Source: Sipunculus nudus (taxonomy: Eukaryota > Annelida > Sipuncula > Golfingiida > Sipunculidae). From it: a stretch of DNA of 64,000 nucleotides. The stretch is from contig CM049310.1 in the NCBI GenBank assembly GCA_026874595.1, forward strand, positions 45,169,058 through 45,233,057. Direction: 5' to 3'. A model generated the notes under the pieces. It was not told where the DNA came from, searched no databases, and saw nothing but the letters and a program-made list of their open reading frames with translations. The position numbers and the translations under genes are program-made. Shown in pieces: positions 49,129-63,162 of this stretch. Numbering within the stretch: position 1 is the stretch's first letter; each line of letters opens with the position of its first letter.

Positions 49129-51540
49129 ACATGAAACCTCATTGTGTTTAACTGGCATTAATTGACACAACTAGGTTTAACTATCTTGAAAAGTGGAAAT
49201 AATTTATTATAAATAAGCTCAAATTATTTAGATACACTTCCAATGGAACTTATAAAAATTGGAGGAAAGTTTGAGGCTTGTCATGATGGTATTTTTGGAG
49301 CCAGGGTTTGGTCGAGAGGTAGATTGTTTGGCATGGTTTTATCCCACACCCTTGAACCTCACTTAACACTGTGAGACACTGATCATATTATATTCTAACA
49401 GTCAGGCCGCCTTCCTGAACTGAACAATCTGATCATTCTAGTTGGGTGAATAAAGGAAGATAGAAGGGAATCATATTTTTATTAAGCCCAGATAGAATTA
49501 TTGGTCTGTTCTAGACATTCACTGCAGGATCCCGCATCAATTAGCAAGGTGACTGCCATTGTGCCTAGAGTGCCGTATGGTCCCCCGCTGATTATGGACC
49601 CAGAATCCTCGGTAACTAGCTGCACTAACAAACGCTCACTGCTGGCTGTCACCAGCCATTTGACTTGAAGATGACGATCAGGTCAGGTCCACAGGAACTG
49701 CCGTGGAGTGTATCCCTGGATCATACCTGACAGATTCCAGCAAAACTTTTGGGAGGTTTTTTTCAGTCTCGAGGTCGACACAATCAGATGACTGCAGTTT
49801 TTACTTTAATATTACATACCCTTTGTAACTATATTAAGCTGAGTTGTTACGGGTTTCCTCTGGTATAATTTGGATTACTTACCTATGGAGTTTGTTGAAA
49901 ACATCTCATGTGTAAGGTGTACTCTGGAAAGAAATATATATAACATGGCGTGATGTAAACTATCCTTGCAGTTCAATTAGATCAACATGGATATAGGTGT
50001 TTGTGTGGCGTGTAAAAATGAGACATGGATATGTACTTAATATATACTATGGATTTGTGACATGCATCCTACTCTGCTGAGCAGGTAATATTTTTCCCGT
50101 ATTTTTGACAAAGCATGAATCAGTATCAGATTTAGACACTTCTATGCAGAGAATATGTACACTGAAAAGCTGGTTAAATTACTTGTCTCATTGGTAGTAT
50201 AGAGATTTCTTTACACTTTTCTAGCTCTTTATAATTACAGTACAGGTGATAATCCACTGGAACATGTGATATAATGATGACCGACTTTTGGCTAATGCCT
50301 TTAGCATCATTAAGCCATTTAATAATACTAACTAAACAGAAACCAGGTAAATTAAGTTGACATTGAAGTCAGTATAGCACTTAATTTTGTGATTTTTAGT
50401 CTGTATATCTTGAGGTTGTCAATTGAATAGTCAGATGCAGATACCAACACAGATTTCAACAAAGTTATATTTGTCTAGTATTAAGGAGTTACATGATGTG
50501 TCACAAAATGTGAGTATGAACTTCTATTAATTTAATAAATTTTTTAAAAATATTATTTTTGTATTATGCAGATAAAAATTCATGAATATTCACCCAATTA
50601 AATACTTTGGTTTCAGTAACAGTTTCAGTTCAGTGTTAAAATAGATATTTAGTTGATGATGCAGTTGAAGGCAGCTTGATTTAGATAATCTGTACTTGTC
50701 ACATATGTCACAAAACAGTATCAATTAAACCCATTTCCTGATGAAACCTGCAGGGAATATAAAACATACATATGTTCTTAAGGCTTGAATGAGTTAATTT
50801 AAGTAACAAATATGTCATAAACCCAACATGTTTGTTTAGACTCTTTGTCAGATTAATTGGGGTAAATAAGTACCAGGTGTTAAGACTTGTCTTGGTGTCA
50901 TAATCAATACTGATAAAAGAACATGCACAGAAGTTTAAGGTCAGCAGCGGCAAACAAAAAGAAGGCCAGGTCAATAACACATCTTCAGTCAGGACTTTCC
51001 AATTACAAAATGGCTTCATGAATTCTTTTGCCAATGCAGTAGCTGACAAGATGACAGCAAACTGATATGTGAAGTGCAATAACTGACAGCAAAAGCATCT
51101 ACTGTAATGAAAGCTTTAAAGCTACTACACAAAGTCACTGACAGGTCATTACATTTAGATGGTATGTATGTATGTATGTATGTAGCACAGCAAAACAAAT
51201 CATAACTGGAATACAAAATATCTCGCTGCTACTTTGAATTATTTGGTTGCTGGCAAGGTATTTTGAGGTTTGTGTATGTATTACCTGAAGGAGAGCTGAC
51301 CTCAGCAATTGTAACTTGTTCTCATTTTAAGGAAAGGCATGCAATTATGCAGACATATAACATTAGGTGCACTCAGATGTGAGAGACCATTCAACCATCC
51401 AGCAATTTGAACAGCTGGGGTTTGTTGAAGTTAAGAAATTTCTTAAAAATAAGTTACTTTAATCTGCTTGGAATCTATATAGGGAAGGTTTTCAAAAGAT
51501 CGTATTTTATACTAGCTCTACTTCAGACATTTTATTGTAA
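48610..51540. other. Mostly unique intronic sequence
   Basis: A TA tract at about 49009-49056, a repeated aactttgatatagggaatat segment (48979 and 49058), (TA)n then (CA)n to 49128, and (GTAT)n at 51161-51183. The stretch 49500-49760 is noticeably less AT-rich. No gene seen. Confidence 0.5.
49009..49128. repeat. Compound (TA)n/(CA)n microsatellite with an ~80-bp duplication
   Basis: The segment aactttgatatagggaatat followed by ttttttgtggatatata occurs before and after the first TA tract; the second copy leads into (CA)n. ORFs here are simple-sequence artefacts. Confidence 0.9.
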
Positions 51541-51930
51541 TATACCCATCTAAGTTGGGTCGTATTATGGTATTGGCAGTGTCTGTCCATCCATACATGT
51601 ATCCTTTTCCGTCTGTTAACTTTTAGTGTTGCCCTAATAACTAGGTGATCATAGGTCACCTGGCTTCTTTATGGTGTTGATGTGATAACTAACCAGAAAG
51701 ATATATGATGGAATTAAGTGAAATAGAAATAGAAATTTTCATAAAAATATTAATCAATATTATATCTCACAGGAGTTTGATTATTGTAAAAAAAAAAACC
51801 ATGCATATTGATTGTGATCAGAGGTCACCAGACTTCTTGTGATAATTAGGTTTTTGATGGGTTTTAATGACATTCAGTTTGAATTTTTAACCAATCAAGT
51901 AAGTCCCCTTGATTGAGTTGTCTGCAGGGT
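51541..51930 (+). mobile_element. L1r, relic of a further hairpin-headed element
   Basis: ATACCCATCTAAGTTGGGT forms a short hairpin and is followed by gtctgtccatcc and tccgtctgttaac, the same kind of head plus gtccgtctg leader as in D1 and H1. The body contains two parallel segments (gatcataggtcacctggctt and gatcagaggtcaccagactt). No tail was found. Confidence 0.45.
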
Positions 51931-51946
51931 CTGAACTTATTTAATT

Positions 51947-53677
51947 GTATCCGCCAAAACAGAGTTTTGCGGATACTATGTTTTCAGCTGCACGCCACCG
52001 CTGCCGCCGCGTAGGTTTCCGGAGAACTCCTCCGTAACCGCCTGGCAGAATTTTACGAAACCCGGGATTATGTTCGGGTCACATGTGAACTGCTGCGCCC
52101 CGATTTTGTTTTGACCTCTGACCTTTCCTCTGCGTTCTGCGTCCGTTTGTGCGTCTGTTTCCACACATAAACCCACATATCTGGGGAACCGTTTGACGGA
52201 TCAGGAAAATTTTTTTGCACAAATGTAGCCCTTGGAGAGCTTTATAACATACACAAAAAATGGTGGCGCCACCTGCAGCCATGTTTGCACAGTGTCTATC
52301 TGTTCGTCTGCCTTGGGTTAAAATCACTCATAATTCTGCAGTGACTTGACTAATTCACCTGAAATTTGGCATGCGTATACATCCTGGATAGCTTTTCTGA
52401 TTTTGTGACAGGTGGCGCAACCTACATTCACGTTTACGCTGCAGACATCCAAGCTCATATCTCGGGAACCGTTTGACCGATCAGGAAAATTTTTTTGCAC
52501 AAATGTAGCCCTTGGAGAGCTTTATAACATACACAAAAAATGGTGGCGCCACCTGCAACCATGTTTGCACAGTGTCCATCTGTTCGTCTGCCTTGGGTTA
52601 AAATCACTCATATCTCTGCAGTGACTTGACTAATTCACCTGAAATTTGGCATGCGTATACATCCTGGATAGCTTTTCTGATTTTGTGACAGGTGGCGCCA
52701 CCTACATTCACGTTTACGCTGCAGACATCCAAGCTCATATCTAGGGAACCGTTTGACCGATCAGGAAAATTTTTTTGCACAAATGTAGCCCTTGGAGAGC
52801 TTTATAACATACACAAAAATGGTGGCGCCACCTGCAACCATGTTTGAACAGTGTCCATCTGTTTGTCTGCCTTGGGTTAAAATCACTCATATCTCTGCAG
52901 TGACTTGACTAATTCACCTGAAATTCGGCATGCATATACATCCTGGATAGCATTTCTGATTTTATGACAGGTGGTGCCACCTACATTCACGTTTACGCTG
53001 CAGACATCCAAGCTCATATCTCGGGAACAGTTTTACCGATCAGGAAAATTTTTTTGCACAAATGTAGCCCTTGGAGAGCTTTATAACATACGCAAAACTG
53101 GTGGCGCCACCTGCAGCCATTTTTGCACAGCTCCTGTCTGTTTGTCTGCCATGGGATAAAATCACTCATATCTCGGCAGTGGTTTGACATATCTGGCTAA
53201 AATTTTGCAGGTTTATACATCCCCGAAAGCTCGCTTGATTTTATGACAGGTGGAGCCACCTGCATTCTAGTTTATGCAGCAGACATCCAAGCTCATATCT
53301 TGGGAACCGATTGGGCCAAAGTTTTGCATGTGTATAGTTCTCACATAGCTCTTTATCATACGCAAAACTGGTGCCGTCACCTGCAACCATTTTTGCTCAG
53401 CATCCGTCTGATTGTCTGCCACGGGCTAAAATCACTCATATATATGTAGTGGTTTGACTTATCTGCCTTAAATTTTGCATATGTATACAACTGGGATGGC
53501 TTTCTGGATTTTGTGGTAGGGGGGCAGCCTTCATACACAATTTGGCTGCAGACATCCATGCTAATATGCAATACTTCACTCTATTTCCCCTTGCCACTTA
53601 ATCCATGCCTCACTTCACCCGTTCCACTCTGATTTAGGCGGATACACGTTGTCGCTTGTCGACTACCCGTATTCTAG
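51947..53677 (+). mobile_element. A7, complete family A element
   Basis: The head GTATCCGCCAAAACAGAG pairs with GTTTTGCGGATAC (51947-51975). A CpG-containing leader (gctgccgccgcgtagg) precedes core units starting aagctcatatct at about 52450, 52730 and 53010, period ~280 bp and very similar to each other. Inverted copy ctgatttaggcggatac, hairpin gttgtcg-cttgt-cgactac (53648-53666), end CTAG (53674-53677), then TT. Flanked by T on both sides. Confidence 0.9.
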
Positions 53678-55836
53678 TTTAATTATTGATATATGATGGC
53701 TGTATTATGCACTCTGGTGGTGCTCTTGTTCAGTTAGGTCTGTGAATAGTGTTTTACTGTATAAAAGTCATATTTTCAACCAAATTTGCACCCATCAACA
53801 TGAAGATACTTGTCATTCAGTCATAAGTTTTAAAGGTAAGCCATTCCAACATACCTCAGTAAAAATCATGTGATTTCTAAGTAATGTTTTAGTGTGGTTA
53901 ACATCTTTGTTTTAAAAAAAATGTTTCCAAATGGAGAGGATTGGACCATAATATGTAGAAATACAACAAATTTAGGATCTCAGAGTACTCTTCTAGTTCC
54001 ATCTGTGGTTCTGACTCAGCAGTCACATTTAAACTCCTAATAAGAATGGATTAATGGTCAGTCCTTCATTGTTTGATGTCATTAATTCTGAATTTATGTG
54101 CTGTTTAAATAAAACTATGGCAATATGTTTTATTGCTTTAGCAGAACTTTTAAATAATGCATTTTGGTTGATATTTTGCCAATTTCTAAATGCTTTCTTT
54201 ATTATCGGATCACAAAATGTGACCTTGGCTTAATAACCTTTTGTCCCAAATTACAAGTCCTTCCATACTCATGGGAAAAAACAGATTCCTTGGTAATAAG
54301 TAATTTAGAATTTATCTTGCCATAACAATTTAATCAGGAACATACATTCAGTGATAAAATTGAAATTTCATTTCTCAGAGAAACAAAGAAAAATAATCAT
54401 CTCTCCTCAGTTGAAATATATAATCATTAAAGTCAAAGGGTCCTTGTCTTTGTTTATCTGATTATATGTTTGTCTATGTAAATTGGAACTATATATAAAT
54501 ATATACTATTGATACAAATAGAATCATGTTTTTGGAAAACCTTCCTTGGTAGAACAACAAAATAACTTGAATTTATACTTCAGATAACAAGGCCTTGAAA
54601 GTCTTGAAAAATGTAACTTCTCTTATAAGTCCTTAAAAAGTCTTTGACATTTTAATAATGAGGCAACATTCATCAATTTCATATTTCTTCCCAAAGCCAT
54701 GCTAATTAATAAATTCTAGTGTATATATTATAAATAGCTTACAGGTGGTACTTCACTTTCCCTATTCTGTGATTGAATATGGCACCTGATGCAAGCATTG
54801 GAGAATAAATGAAATAGAGACAGAAGCATAAGAAATGTAAACAATGTCCATGAAAAATACACTGATCCTTAGATTTTTAAAATGTTTTAAAATTTGTTAA
54901 TGAATACATTATAAATGAAACCTTTTTGATTTGAAATGTGTATGTCAGATTATATACAAAATTGCAGGATCACACTTTAAATCAATTTTGTACAACTGTC
55001 TTGTTTAACAAGAAGAGTCACAGATGCTGGTACCTGGAGGAGGCTTTTGGTGCTATTACGGATGCACTACCAGGGATAGTTTATTGCAATTTTTACATAA
55101 TCCATATATTATGTTTAAAAATAAAGATCTTCTTATGATGAGAAAGTATGCATAAACAGTGATTTCTAGACTGACATTTATATGTAATTGATGTTAGTGA
55201 TGATGAAGATGCAATGACACATGCCCCTGAATACCTGATTACCGTCTGTGATGCCATTTTATTAACTTTTTTTTTTTTTTTTATTATAATCATTGAAGAT
55301 ATTATATTGACTGAACTATTAGGATTCTGGTTGGTTCTTGATTAAAAGGTCATGATTCACATCATGGTTACCTTCACAGAAAGGTTTTCATCCCACACCT
55401 GCAGGTTTATATATTTTAACATGATAATGATTAATGAGGGACATAGTGCATGTCAATTTATTTTAAGATTGTCATCATGGAAGTACTTTAATATCCTAAG
55501 ATTGTAAATACATGTTTTCTGGTAATTAAATACCCCAGAGATCCAGTAAATTTTGTTTTAAAATGAGAAGCTTGCAGTGAGTGTCAGGTGCACCGAAACA
55601 AGAAACATGACCAACATTTTTTTATTCTCAGTGACTCTTATAAAAAAACAGTTCATATTCTTGGATTTACCTGACATTGTAGAAGGCTCCATAGCTGAGC
55701 ATGTACATTTTCACCAGTCCTAACAGTGACATGATAGTCAGATCATGATATTTAAAATTCACAATGATGATTATGAAAGTTGTTTATATCACAATATTTC
55801 TTCCATTTTATTCCTGTAGTTAATGCTTACATTTTT
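53678..55836. other. Unique intronic sequence
   Basis: AT-rich; a poly-T run at 55267-55282. No gene, element end or RNA gene recognised. Confidence 0.5.
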
Positions 55837-56170
55837 AGCTCAGCTGACTGTAAGTCATCAGAGGTATAGGTATTGCACTTTGTCCTTCGTTCATCCGGGT
55901 GACTGGCCGTCCAGTCGTCCGTTAGCAGGGCACAAATCGTAATCGCTGAACCTAGAAGCCTGTAACTATAAACCTAGGAAGGTCAATGAAAAATCTCCTT
56001 GGATACCTGAAATTAGGTCACTGCGACCTGTATCCTCTGAGCTATAGAGCTTGTAAGAACCCCCCAGAATTATCAAAAATTTGATACAAAACCTCCAGTA
56101 TATCTTGTTAATTAATGCATGGATTATCTTGAATTTAGCCTTGAATATTGACCATGGCTAGTTTTGTCAG
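55837..56170 (+). mobile_element. D5, truncated family D element (same subfamily as D2)
   Basis: The head AGCTCAGCTGACTGTAAGTC follows five Ts. The body matches D2 (aggtcaatgaaaaatc, gaaattaggtcactgcgacc). It passes into family B-type core without a recognisable tail. Confidence 0.7.
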
Positions 56171-56199
56171 TTCCCTGAAGTGGTGGTGCTTCCTGTGTT

Positions 56200-56715
56200 T
56201 TTTTCATGAGGTCAAAGGTCAAGGTCACAAGACTCACTCATTTAAAAAAATTATGGCCACATTTTAAGATAAGCTTTTCATCCCAAACTTCCAATTTTGC
56301 ACATTTAGCTGACTTGCCATTATGGGGAGAGGATAAATGAATTTGGGGTCACAAGGTCAAAGGTCAAGGTCATAGGGGCCATCTGTTCACAAATTAGTTT
56401 CCAGATGATAATTCCAGTTTAGTTTGACATATTGGTTTCAAAATTAATTTATTTATGGCTGACAACTAAAGTAAGAACCCTGTGGATATTTGATGTCCAA
56501 AGGTCAAAGGACAAGGTCAGAGGACTGATTTCTTTAAAAGGAATGTGTATGCATTTCTAGCCAAACTTTTCATCGGAAACCTTCCATCTTCAAGATATTA
56601 ATCACCTGCCGATAGGGGAAGATTCTTTTCAATTTGGGGTCAAAGGTCAAGGTCACAGGACCCATTCATTCACAAATTAGTTTATTGATGATAATTCTGC
56701 TTTGGCTAGACACTT
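56200..56715 (+). repeat. B2, fragment of AGGTCA-rich tandem core
   Basis: Nearly four half-units with aggtcaaaggtcaaggtca (56211-56229 and near 56350) and diverged versions at about 56500 and 56640. Same order of phrases as B1 and G1 (cacaaattagtttccagatg, ataattcc). No termini; it lies about 340 bp before the kinesin exon at 57058. Confidence 0.75.
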
Positions 56716-57057
56716 GCATTTTCTGTTTTCAACCAGTTTTTCACAACCTTGAACATAAACAATTGGACTACTTGTTTCGGATCTGTCACGCAGGCACAAA
56801 ATCGGACCTCAGGTCATGCTGCCTTGTTATGGTAAACAGACACGTGGAACGTGTTTACTCACACACAGAACCAAAACAAGGTTTCAAGCAGCTGAAGGGG
56901 AGGTACTGAGACTGTGCTTGAATGGGTTACAGAGAAACTTTTGTGTAAAGCAAATCTGAACTAAAAGTGTGAAAGAAAGGCATAGTATTGCTCCTGATTG
57001 TGTCCCTTTAATATGACCATCTACCATGATTATAGACTTTTATCTTGTTTGTTACAG

Positions 57058-57168
57058 AGCATGAAGGCCCCTGATCTGCAGGATCGACTCCAGGAATCAG
57101 AGAAACTGATGAAGGAAATGAGTAAAACATGGGAAGAGAAACTGAAAGAAACAGAAACCATTCACCAT
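57058..57168 (+). CDS. KIF13: KIF13-type kinesin-3 motor, internal exon (coiled coil after the neck)
   Basis: The exon is 111 nt (37 codons), phase 0 on both sides, with acceptor tgttacag|AGC and donor CAT|gtaagt. It reads SMKAPDLQDRLQESEKLM, then KEMSKTWEEKLKETETIHH. Vertebrate KIF13A/B have a closely similar stretch directly after the neck coil (an M-K-(A/S)-P-E-L segment followed by ESEKL and TWEEKL), so no coding exon is expected between 17796 and 57058. The segment is a charged coiled coil between the motor/neck and the FHA domain, which in kinesin-3 proteins takes part in autoinhibition and dimerisation. The following exon, expected to start with an ERQ-like sequence, was not found before 64000. 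A minus-strand ORF overlaps it but has no recognisable content. Confidence 0.93.
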
Positions 57169-60100
57169 GTAAGTAAAGATCCTGATTGTTTACAGTGTTG
57201 TAGTATGAATGTCCACTGTCCTGTGTACTGGTTCCTGTAAAAGTGCTCATTTCATAATTTTCACAGTAATCTATCCTGATATTCTAACTAAATTTACAAG
57301 CTTTTGTCTCATGCTGAGTTGGTACAAAAGAAAAATAATAGTAAATTGACACCTGCTGGTCTAACCATTTCATTTTGTAAACATCAGTGGACACGGCTAG
57401 GATATATCTAACATGCCCTAAAATGTATTCATAGCCCTGTGTCAATGTGGAATAATATCCCCAAGGAAGAAACAAGCCAAGTTCAAATATATTTTAAAAC
57501 TAACAGCTAATAAATATGTTAGGGTATTCCATTTAAGATTAATACTTCCATGTGGGTCCATGAAATATGAATAAATTGGAGATAAAGTAGACAACTTATT
57601 CTTCTTAAAGATTGTTGCATTCAGAAAAAAAAAAAAACATGTAAGATCCACTTTTTGAAGGTGGCCACTTAAATTACATCAGTTAACAGATTTATTGTGA
57701 GTAAAAGTGAAAAATATATGCATAGAAATGAACATGTTTATTGGAATATGGGGATTACCTGAAGAAAATGCCAGCTGAAATATGGTGTGTTTATCGATCC
57801 TCATGTCAAATATAAAAAGCTATGAACTTGTGAAAAACAGATTTCATTGGAGTGAGTAGTAAAGTATGGAATTCGCAACATGTGGTCTGAGTTGATATTA
57901 TTGATAAAAGATAAGCTTGGGCACAAACTGCTATCATTCATGCTGGCTTTACTTCGATAACAGTAAATTGTGCTTATTATACCTTTGAAACTATTTGTCT
58001 CCATAAAGAGCCCCCTAAGGAGCCTTGGTTGTAAAAGTGCAGGGTTTCTAGTAGATCCTGTCTGCTAGGTTCTTTGTGATGGGGATGAGGGAATAACAAC
58101 TTGTGGAGCTGATGGCATTCACTGACAAACAGATGAAGATGTGTTGGGTTCTTCTGAGCAGGAAGCTCATGTTAATGCAATTTATTATGGCACGCATGAA
58201 GCAAGGATGCCAGGACGATGAAGAACGAGCCAAGATTGTCACATGGGGGATTCTGATGTAAATGTGTTCGTTGTTGATACACCCTTCTTCCTGACCCAGA
58301 AAAATCAATGTGCAACTGGTGAGCAGCTCAGCAAACATGTTCAAGAAAGCAATATAAGCTTCATACATAATTGTCTTTCAACAATAGTATTGGTCCATGA
58401 TATCACTTTACATAGCTATCTTTTGGGAAAAGTGTTCTTTTCCAACATTGTTCATACATGCAATATATGTCTCTATTCATGACAGAAAAATTTTTATTTG
58501 TTTTGAATGTTCACCAGTGAGTGCATGATATTTGCATATATTACCATTTTGGGTGTCCTAAATTAGTATTGTCCAAGTTAGATGACTTCTGATGAGGATT
58601 ACAAAAATTAAAAAAGAAAATAAATAAAAATAATTTCATGGATTACAGAAATCTTTATTAACAAATCCAAAGAAAAGAATGAAAAAACATTGAAACACTT
58701 TAGATTCTGTCTATTGCAGTCACAATATTAGTTTTCTTGCTTTTTTCTTGACCCTTTACAGGGCCAGAGATTTATTGTTTCAGCAGGTTGATTATATATG
58801 ACAAGTCTCAATCTGGTTATAAAATTTTGAAAATGCGCTTGCTGGCCTAACACAATCATTTTCAAACAAAAATAAATATATAAAGTCCTCGCATTTTCAG
58901 GCGAGCTGCATGGAAAACACACTCTAACTGGAGCTAGTCACATTTCATTCTGATTTTATATCTTTGTTTATTAGAAGGAGCGCAAATTTATTTTAAGGTA
59001 AAAAAAACTACTGATTTGTTTATCTGTTTATCATATACAAAATAATGAAAAAGTACCCTTTCATAGGGTACAAGATTTATAGATTTAGATTACATTACTC
59101 CCTGTTAATGATTCCTTCAGTTACAGGCCAGAAAACATTGTATTCAAAATACTTTTTAATGTTTGTTTAATGTCAGACTGATCATATATCATCATTGTAA
59201 TATGTTGTGTTCACAATACAATTCATTGAATATTTCTTATATTGTCATTCAGGATAACATCTGAATGGCAGAAGTATAATGTTTTATATTGTTCTGTGTC
59301 CTAAAGAACCCTGTCTGGACCCAAGTCTCTTAGGGTTTAAGTTGATCTAAGTTTATAAACCTCTGCCTGTGGTATTCTTTGTAGACTGACTGGTCTTGGA
59401 TATATTTTTAATCAATTTGCCTGTGGCTAGAATGTAGGGGAGAATAGAGTAAGATATCTACTGCTGTGATGTCAGGATTTTTATTTTGGCAAGACATTCT
59501 TACTTTAAAAAAGAATGACAAAATTTAGCATTTTAATGTTATTTCTGTATAAGGTTGTTTATAAAATATTTTATTAGTTAATGAATTTAACATTGAAGCT
59601 GAAGGTCTCAGTTGAATCACTGTGTGTGCCTTAAATGCAAAATTAGAATCACTCTCTTATATGTTATAACCACTGGATATCCATTACCCCAAGATTTTAA
59701 AAACATTAAATCCATTAGGCTTTTTTTCCACATGTCATTTTTATTATATGTTCTTTGTCATTCTTATTCCCTGGAGGATGCCGCGCACTAGTTTCATCAA
59801 CAGCACCAGTCCTTCAGAATGTCACATCATACACTGTAACATGAAGTTGGCCTTCCTCACTGTTACTACATACAATAGTTACAATACATACTTTACAGCC
59901 AGTCTCTGTAGCAGCACGTAGACATGTAGTCAGGCCTATAAGCAGAATGATGGAACGCAGCCCTCTAGGGACACATAAACCACCATCATTATATGAAATG
60001 ACACCTGATGGCTAGTTATCTGTGCAATTAAAGATTTCATGAAACCTGATGTGGTGAATGGAGGAGTCTGATTTAGGACTGATTTGCTAATTTGTTGACC

Positions 60101-61055
60101 TTATCAAGAAGCCAGCATGGTCCAGGCAACAGCAGGCCCCTGATAATGCCGCACATGTGGCATCATCAATTGGCCTTGGGGACCAAGCATGGCATCCAGA
60201 GGTTTTCTATTTTGTGTGGTTGAAATACTCACCTAGCTTTAGCTGTGACTTGGCGGAACACTTCAGGTTTCAGAAATGAGAAGTTCCTTTTGAATTTTAC
60301 ATTAAGCAAAGCTGTTGGTAAGTTATGTCCGTTTTTGTTCCTGGAATATTGATCTCAGTTGCATTATTATGGAAACTTGGTTAACAGCTCAAGTGCATGA
60401 AATCATGATTTTCTCCATCTCTATTTGGCTGAAAGCTGTAGTTGATCCAATGTGATACAAAAATGACACAGACCAGAGGGTATGCTTGATGAAAGAATGA
60501 AAAATGCATTATATAAGTGTTTTTGACTCTGCCAGAATGTATCAGCATACTCCATTTTTCCACCCCTTTAACACACCTCATTCCTGAGATATGTTAATTA
60601 GCTCAGATATTCTCCATTAAATATTGCAGCTAGAGACTGAGGGTTCCATTTCATCAGACATGGCAAAAAATTATGAGAGGGTTATGGTCGTATAAGCTTT
60701 GGCAGAAGTGGTTTAGAGTTACTTAGCCATGAAAATTTGGTTTGCAGAATGTTTTCCTCAGATTCAGCTAAGCTTAGTTCAGAGTAAATCACATTTTTTC
60801 TTGCATGTGGCTCAGAATTAATATTCCTTTCATCAGACTTGCCTACAACTACAAGTACATTTATATTATTTTCTTTATCAATAAGTCTGTTTAATATATT
60901 TTGTTGATCGAGTTCAGAAACCAGTTTATGAAGTACAGAATTTAATAATGTATTAATTGTATTAATTGTATTAATTATGTGTAATTGTGGAGAATTGCAC
61001 AATGTATAAATGTATTTGGTCATGTAAGTTCTATCCAGATCTTTACAAAAATAGA
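57169..61055. other. Unique intronic sequence
   Basis: AT-rich, with a short gtattaattgtattaatt run near 60957-60975. Segment 59760-60200 is less AT-rich than its surroundings. No exon, RNA gene or element recognised. Confidence 0.5.
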
Positions 61056-61195
61056 CTAGAATACGGGTAGTCGACAAGGGACTACGTGTATCCGCCTAAA
61101 TCAGAGTGGAACGGGTGAAGTGAGGCATGGATTGAGTGGCAAGGGGAAATAGAATGAAGTGTTGCATATTAGCATGGATGTCTGCCAGACATGGG

Positions 61196-61350
61196 GTAAT
61201 AGTAATAAGTAATAGTAATAGTAATAGACTATTACAGCTTTTTCTATGTAATAGTAATAGTAATAGTAATAGACTCAAAAATTTTAGCTGTAATAGTAAT
61301 AGTAATAGAAACAGAAGGCAAAGTAATAGAGTAATACATATTACTTTCTA
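61196..61350. repeat. (GTAATA)n block, left end of hAT2
   Basis: Interrupted arrays of gtaata separated by short spacers such as gactattacagc. Confidence 0.9.
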
Positions 61351-62893
61351 TTACTTCCTGTGAGCCCCTTGATCATGAAGCATATCAGCAAATAATGCTG
61401 AACACACTCAATTCTTGTCCAGCAATTGCCCAGGAAGTGCCTATTGTTGAGGCAAGCATGGGCCAGCTGCCACACTGCTGGTGACCACTGGTGCTAATTA
61501 CATAAGAGTACTGGACAGAGCAGGTCACAGCCAAATAGGTAACCTGGCACAATCTGACCTTTGATTAGTAAACCATGGATAAACAGAGGAATGTTTGATG
61601 TTATGAGACAGATAAATTGTGTATTATTATATTGACATGTACATCTTATATCACATCCATCAATCCATATGCATATTCTGAAATGTACCTAGATTTATTT
61701 TCACAAGCCAGTTTGCATTTTAATCATACTGATTGCAATAACACACATTTAAGAAAAATAGAATATGGAACCAGATGTAGTTGCAGTGCAGACCGAAAAT
61801 GTTCATGATAAGCTTATGGTGTTTTCACTACCCATAACGTATGGAAGCCTACAATGCTATATAAACTCATACCAGTACTACAATCACTTGATAAAGTCAT
61901 ACTGCAGGCACATGTATTATCTATTTAATTTATATAAATATTCTTTTAAAATAATTCTTTTAATACTTGTCTGTTATTTCATAGTACCAATTTTGCAGAC
62001 CTTCATTCAGTATCTAAAATTATGTTAATTTATATTTTGAAAATTAAATGAACAATTTTTTTTAAGATATTAATTTATTTGATTATATAATATGAGAATA
62101 TAAGTAACTGTTAATATTTCATTATTTAATATCTGAAATTTTGATATCAAATAATTAGATCCTGTTATGTACAAAATTTAAAATATAAGATTGTTGAATA
62201 CCAAATTAATTGTGAAAGTGATATAAATAATATTTTATTTGTTTTGTAAAATTGATATAAGTTTAAATCACTCTCCATATTCCTAAATTATCCTATGCTG
62301 GTTTTGCTGCAATGAAGAAGGGCATACCTGAAGAATAAAAGCCATGCATGCTACCATTATTGTAAAGTTTACCACCTCTCTGTTCACTCCCAAGATGTAC
62401 TATGTGATAAAATAAAACATGGCATCATATCCAAATGAACATATATACACTTGAGAAGATGGGGTACTTTTGTCTCCAGTTTAGAATCTGTCCAGAATCT
62501 TGATGTAAACAGTAGAAACAGGACACAGCCCTACCAAAATTCCTCTCCTATTACATACATAAAGGACTAAATTGTCAGCTTTGATACTAAATATTAATAT
62601 GACATAATCATGAATAATTCCTTTGGAGACCATTTTTAGTTACACTGAAAACTTTATTTATTAATTATGTGAAAGAAGATTAAATCTTAACAGAAGTATG
62701 TACTATAAAATAAATTTATGTGAAATATATATGAAAATAATAAAAAATTTACAAGTATGCATATAATTATAAATCAATATTTTACATATGCCAGGGTCTT
62801 TACAATGGGTTGCTTTTAAATTACATGTATTCAAGAGTTCATACAATTATCTTATAATTTTGACTTGAAACGCCCCAATAATCATTGAGGTTT

Positions 62894-62895
<2 letters not shown>

Positions 62896-62960
<65 letters not shown>
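62896..62960. repeat. (TA)n microsatellite inside hAT2
   Basis: About 65 bp of TA with one interruption. Confidence 0.97.
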
Positions 62961-63162
62961 AACAGATTTAAAGAAGCTGAAATAATTAAGATCTCCAGTA
63001 TCATTAGGCTTATTGTTAATGGCAGACACAGTATAAGAAAATTGTGTAGGTAACTGGATGAAATAGGTGCTTCTAATATTAATAAATAATATAAAAATGT
63101 GATTGCAGTGCTAGTTTATAGCACTCATGGCTGCGCAAAGTCTAGAATCCTCCCATCAGTTT

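Larger units (their letters stand above)
17797..57057 (+). other. KIF13 giant intron (39.3 kb)
   Basis: Bounded by donor gtaagc at 17797 and acceptor ttgttacag at 57049-57057, phase 0. The flanking protein sequence is contiguous in known KIF13 proteins. I saw no convincing coding exon inside on either strand; all ORFs are short and lie in repeats or simple sequence. Confidence 0.85.

Noticed and set aside
48922-49170. ORFs with CVCVCV and YIYIYI runs
   Set aside because: Translation of the (CA)n/(TA)n compound microsatellite.
58975-59005. Candidate next kinesin exon (gagcgcaaa...aaggta)
   Set aside because: Although GAG CGC resembles the expected ER start, the rest does not match a coiled coil and there is no good polypyrimidine tract.
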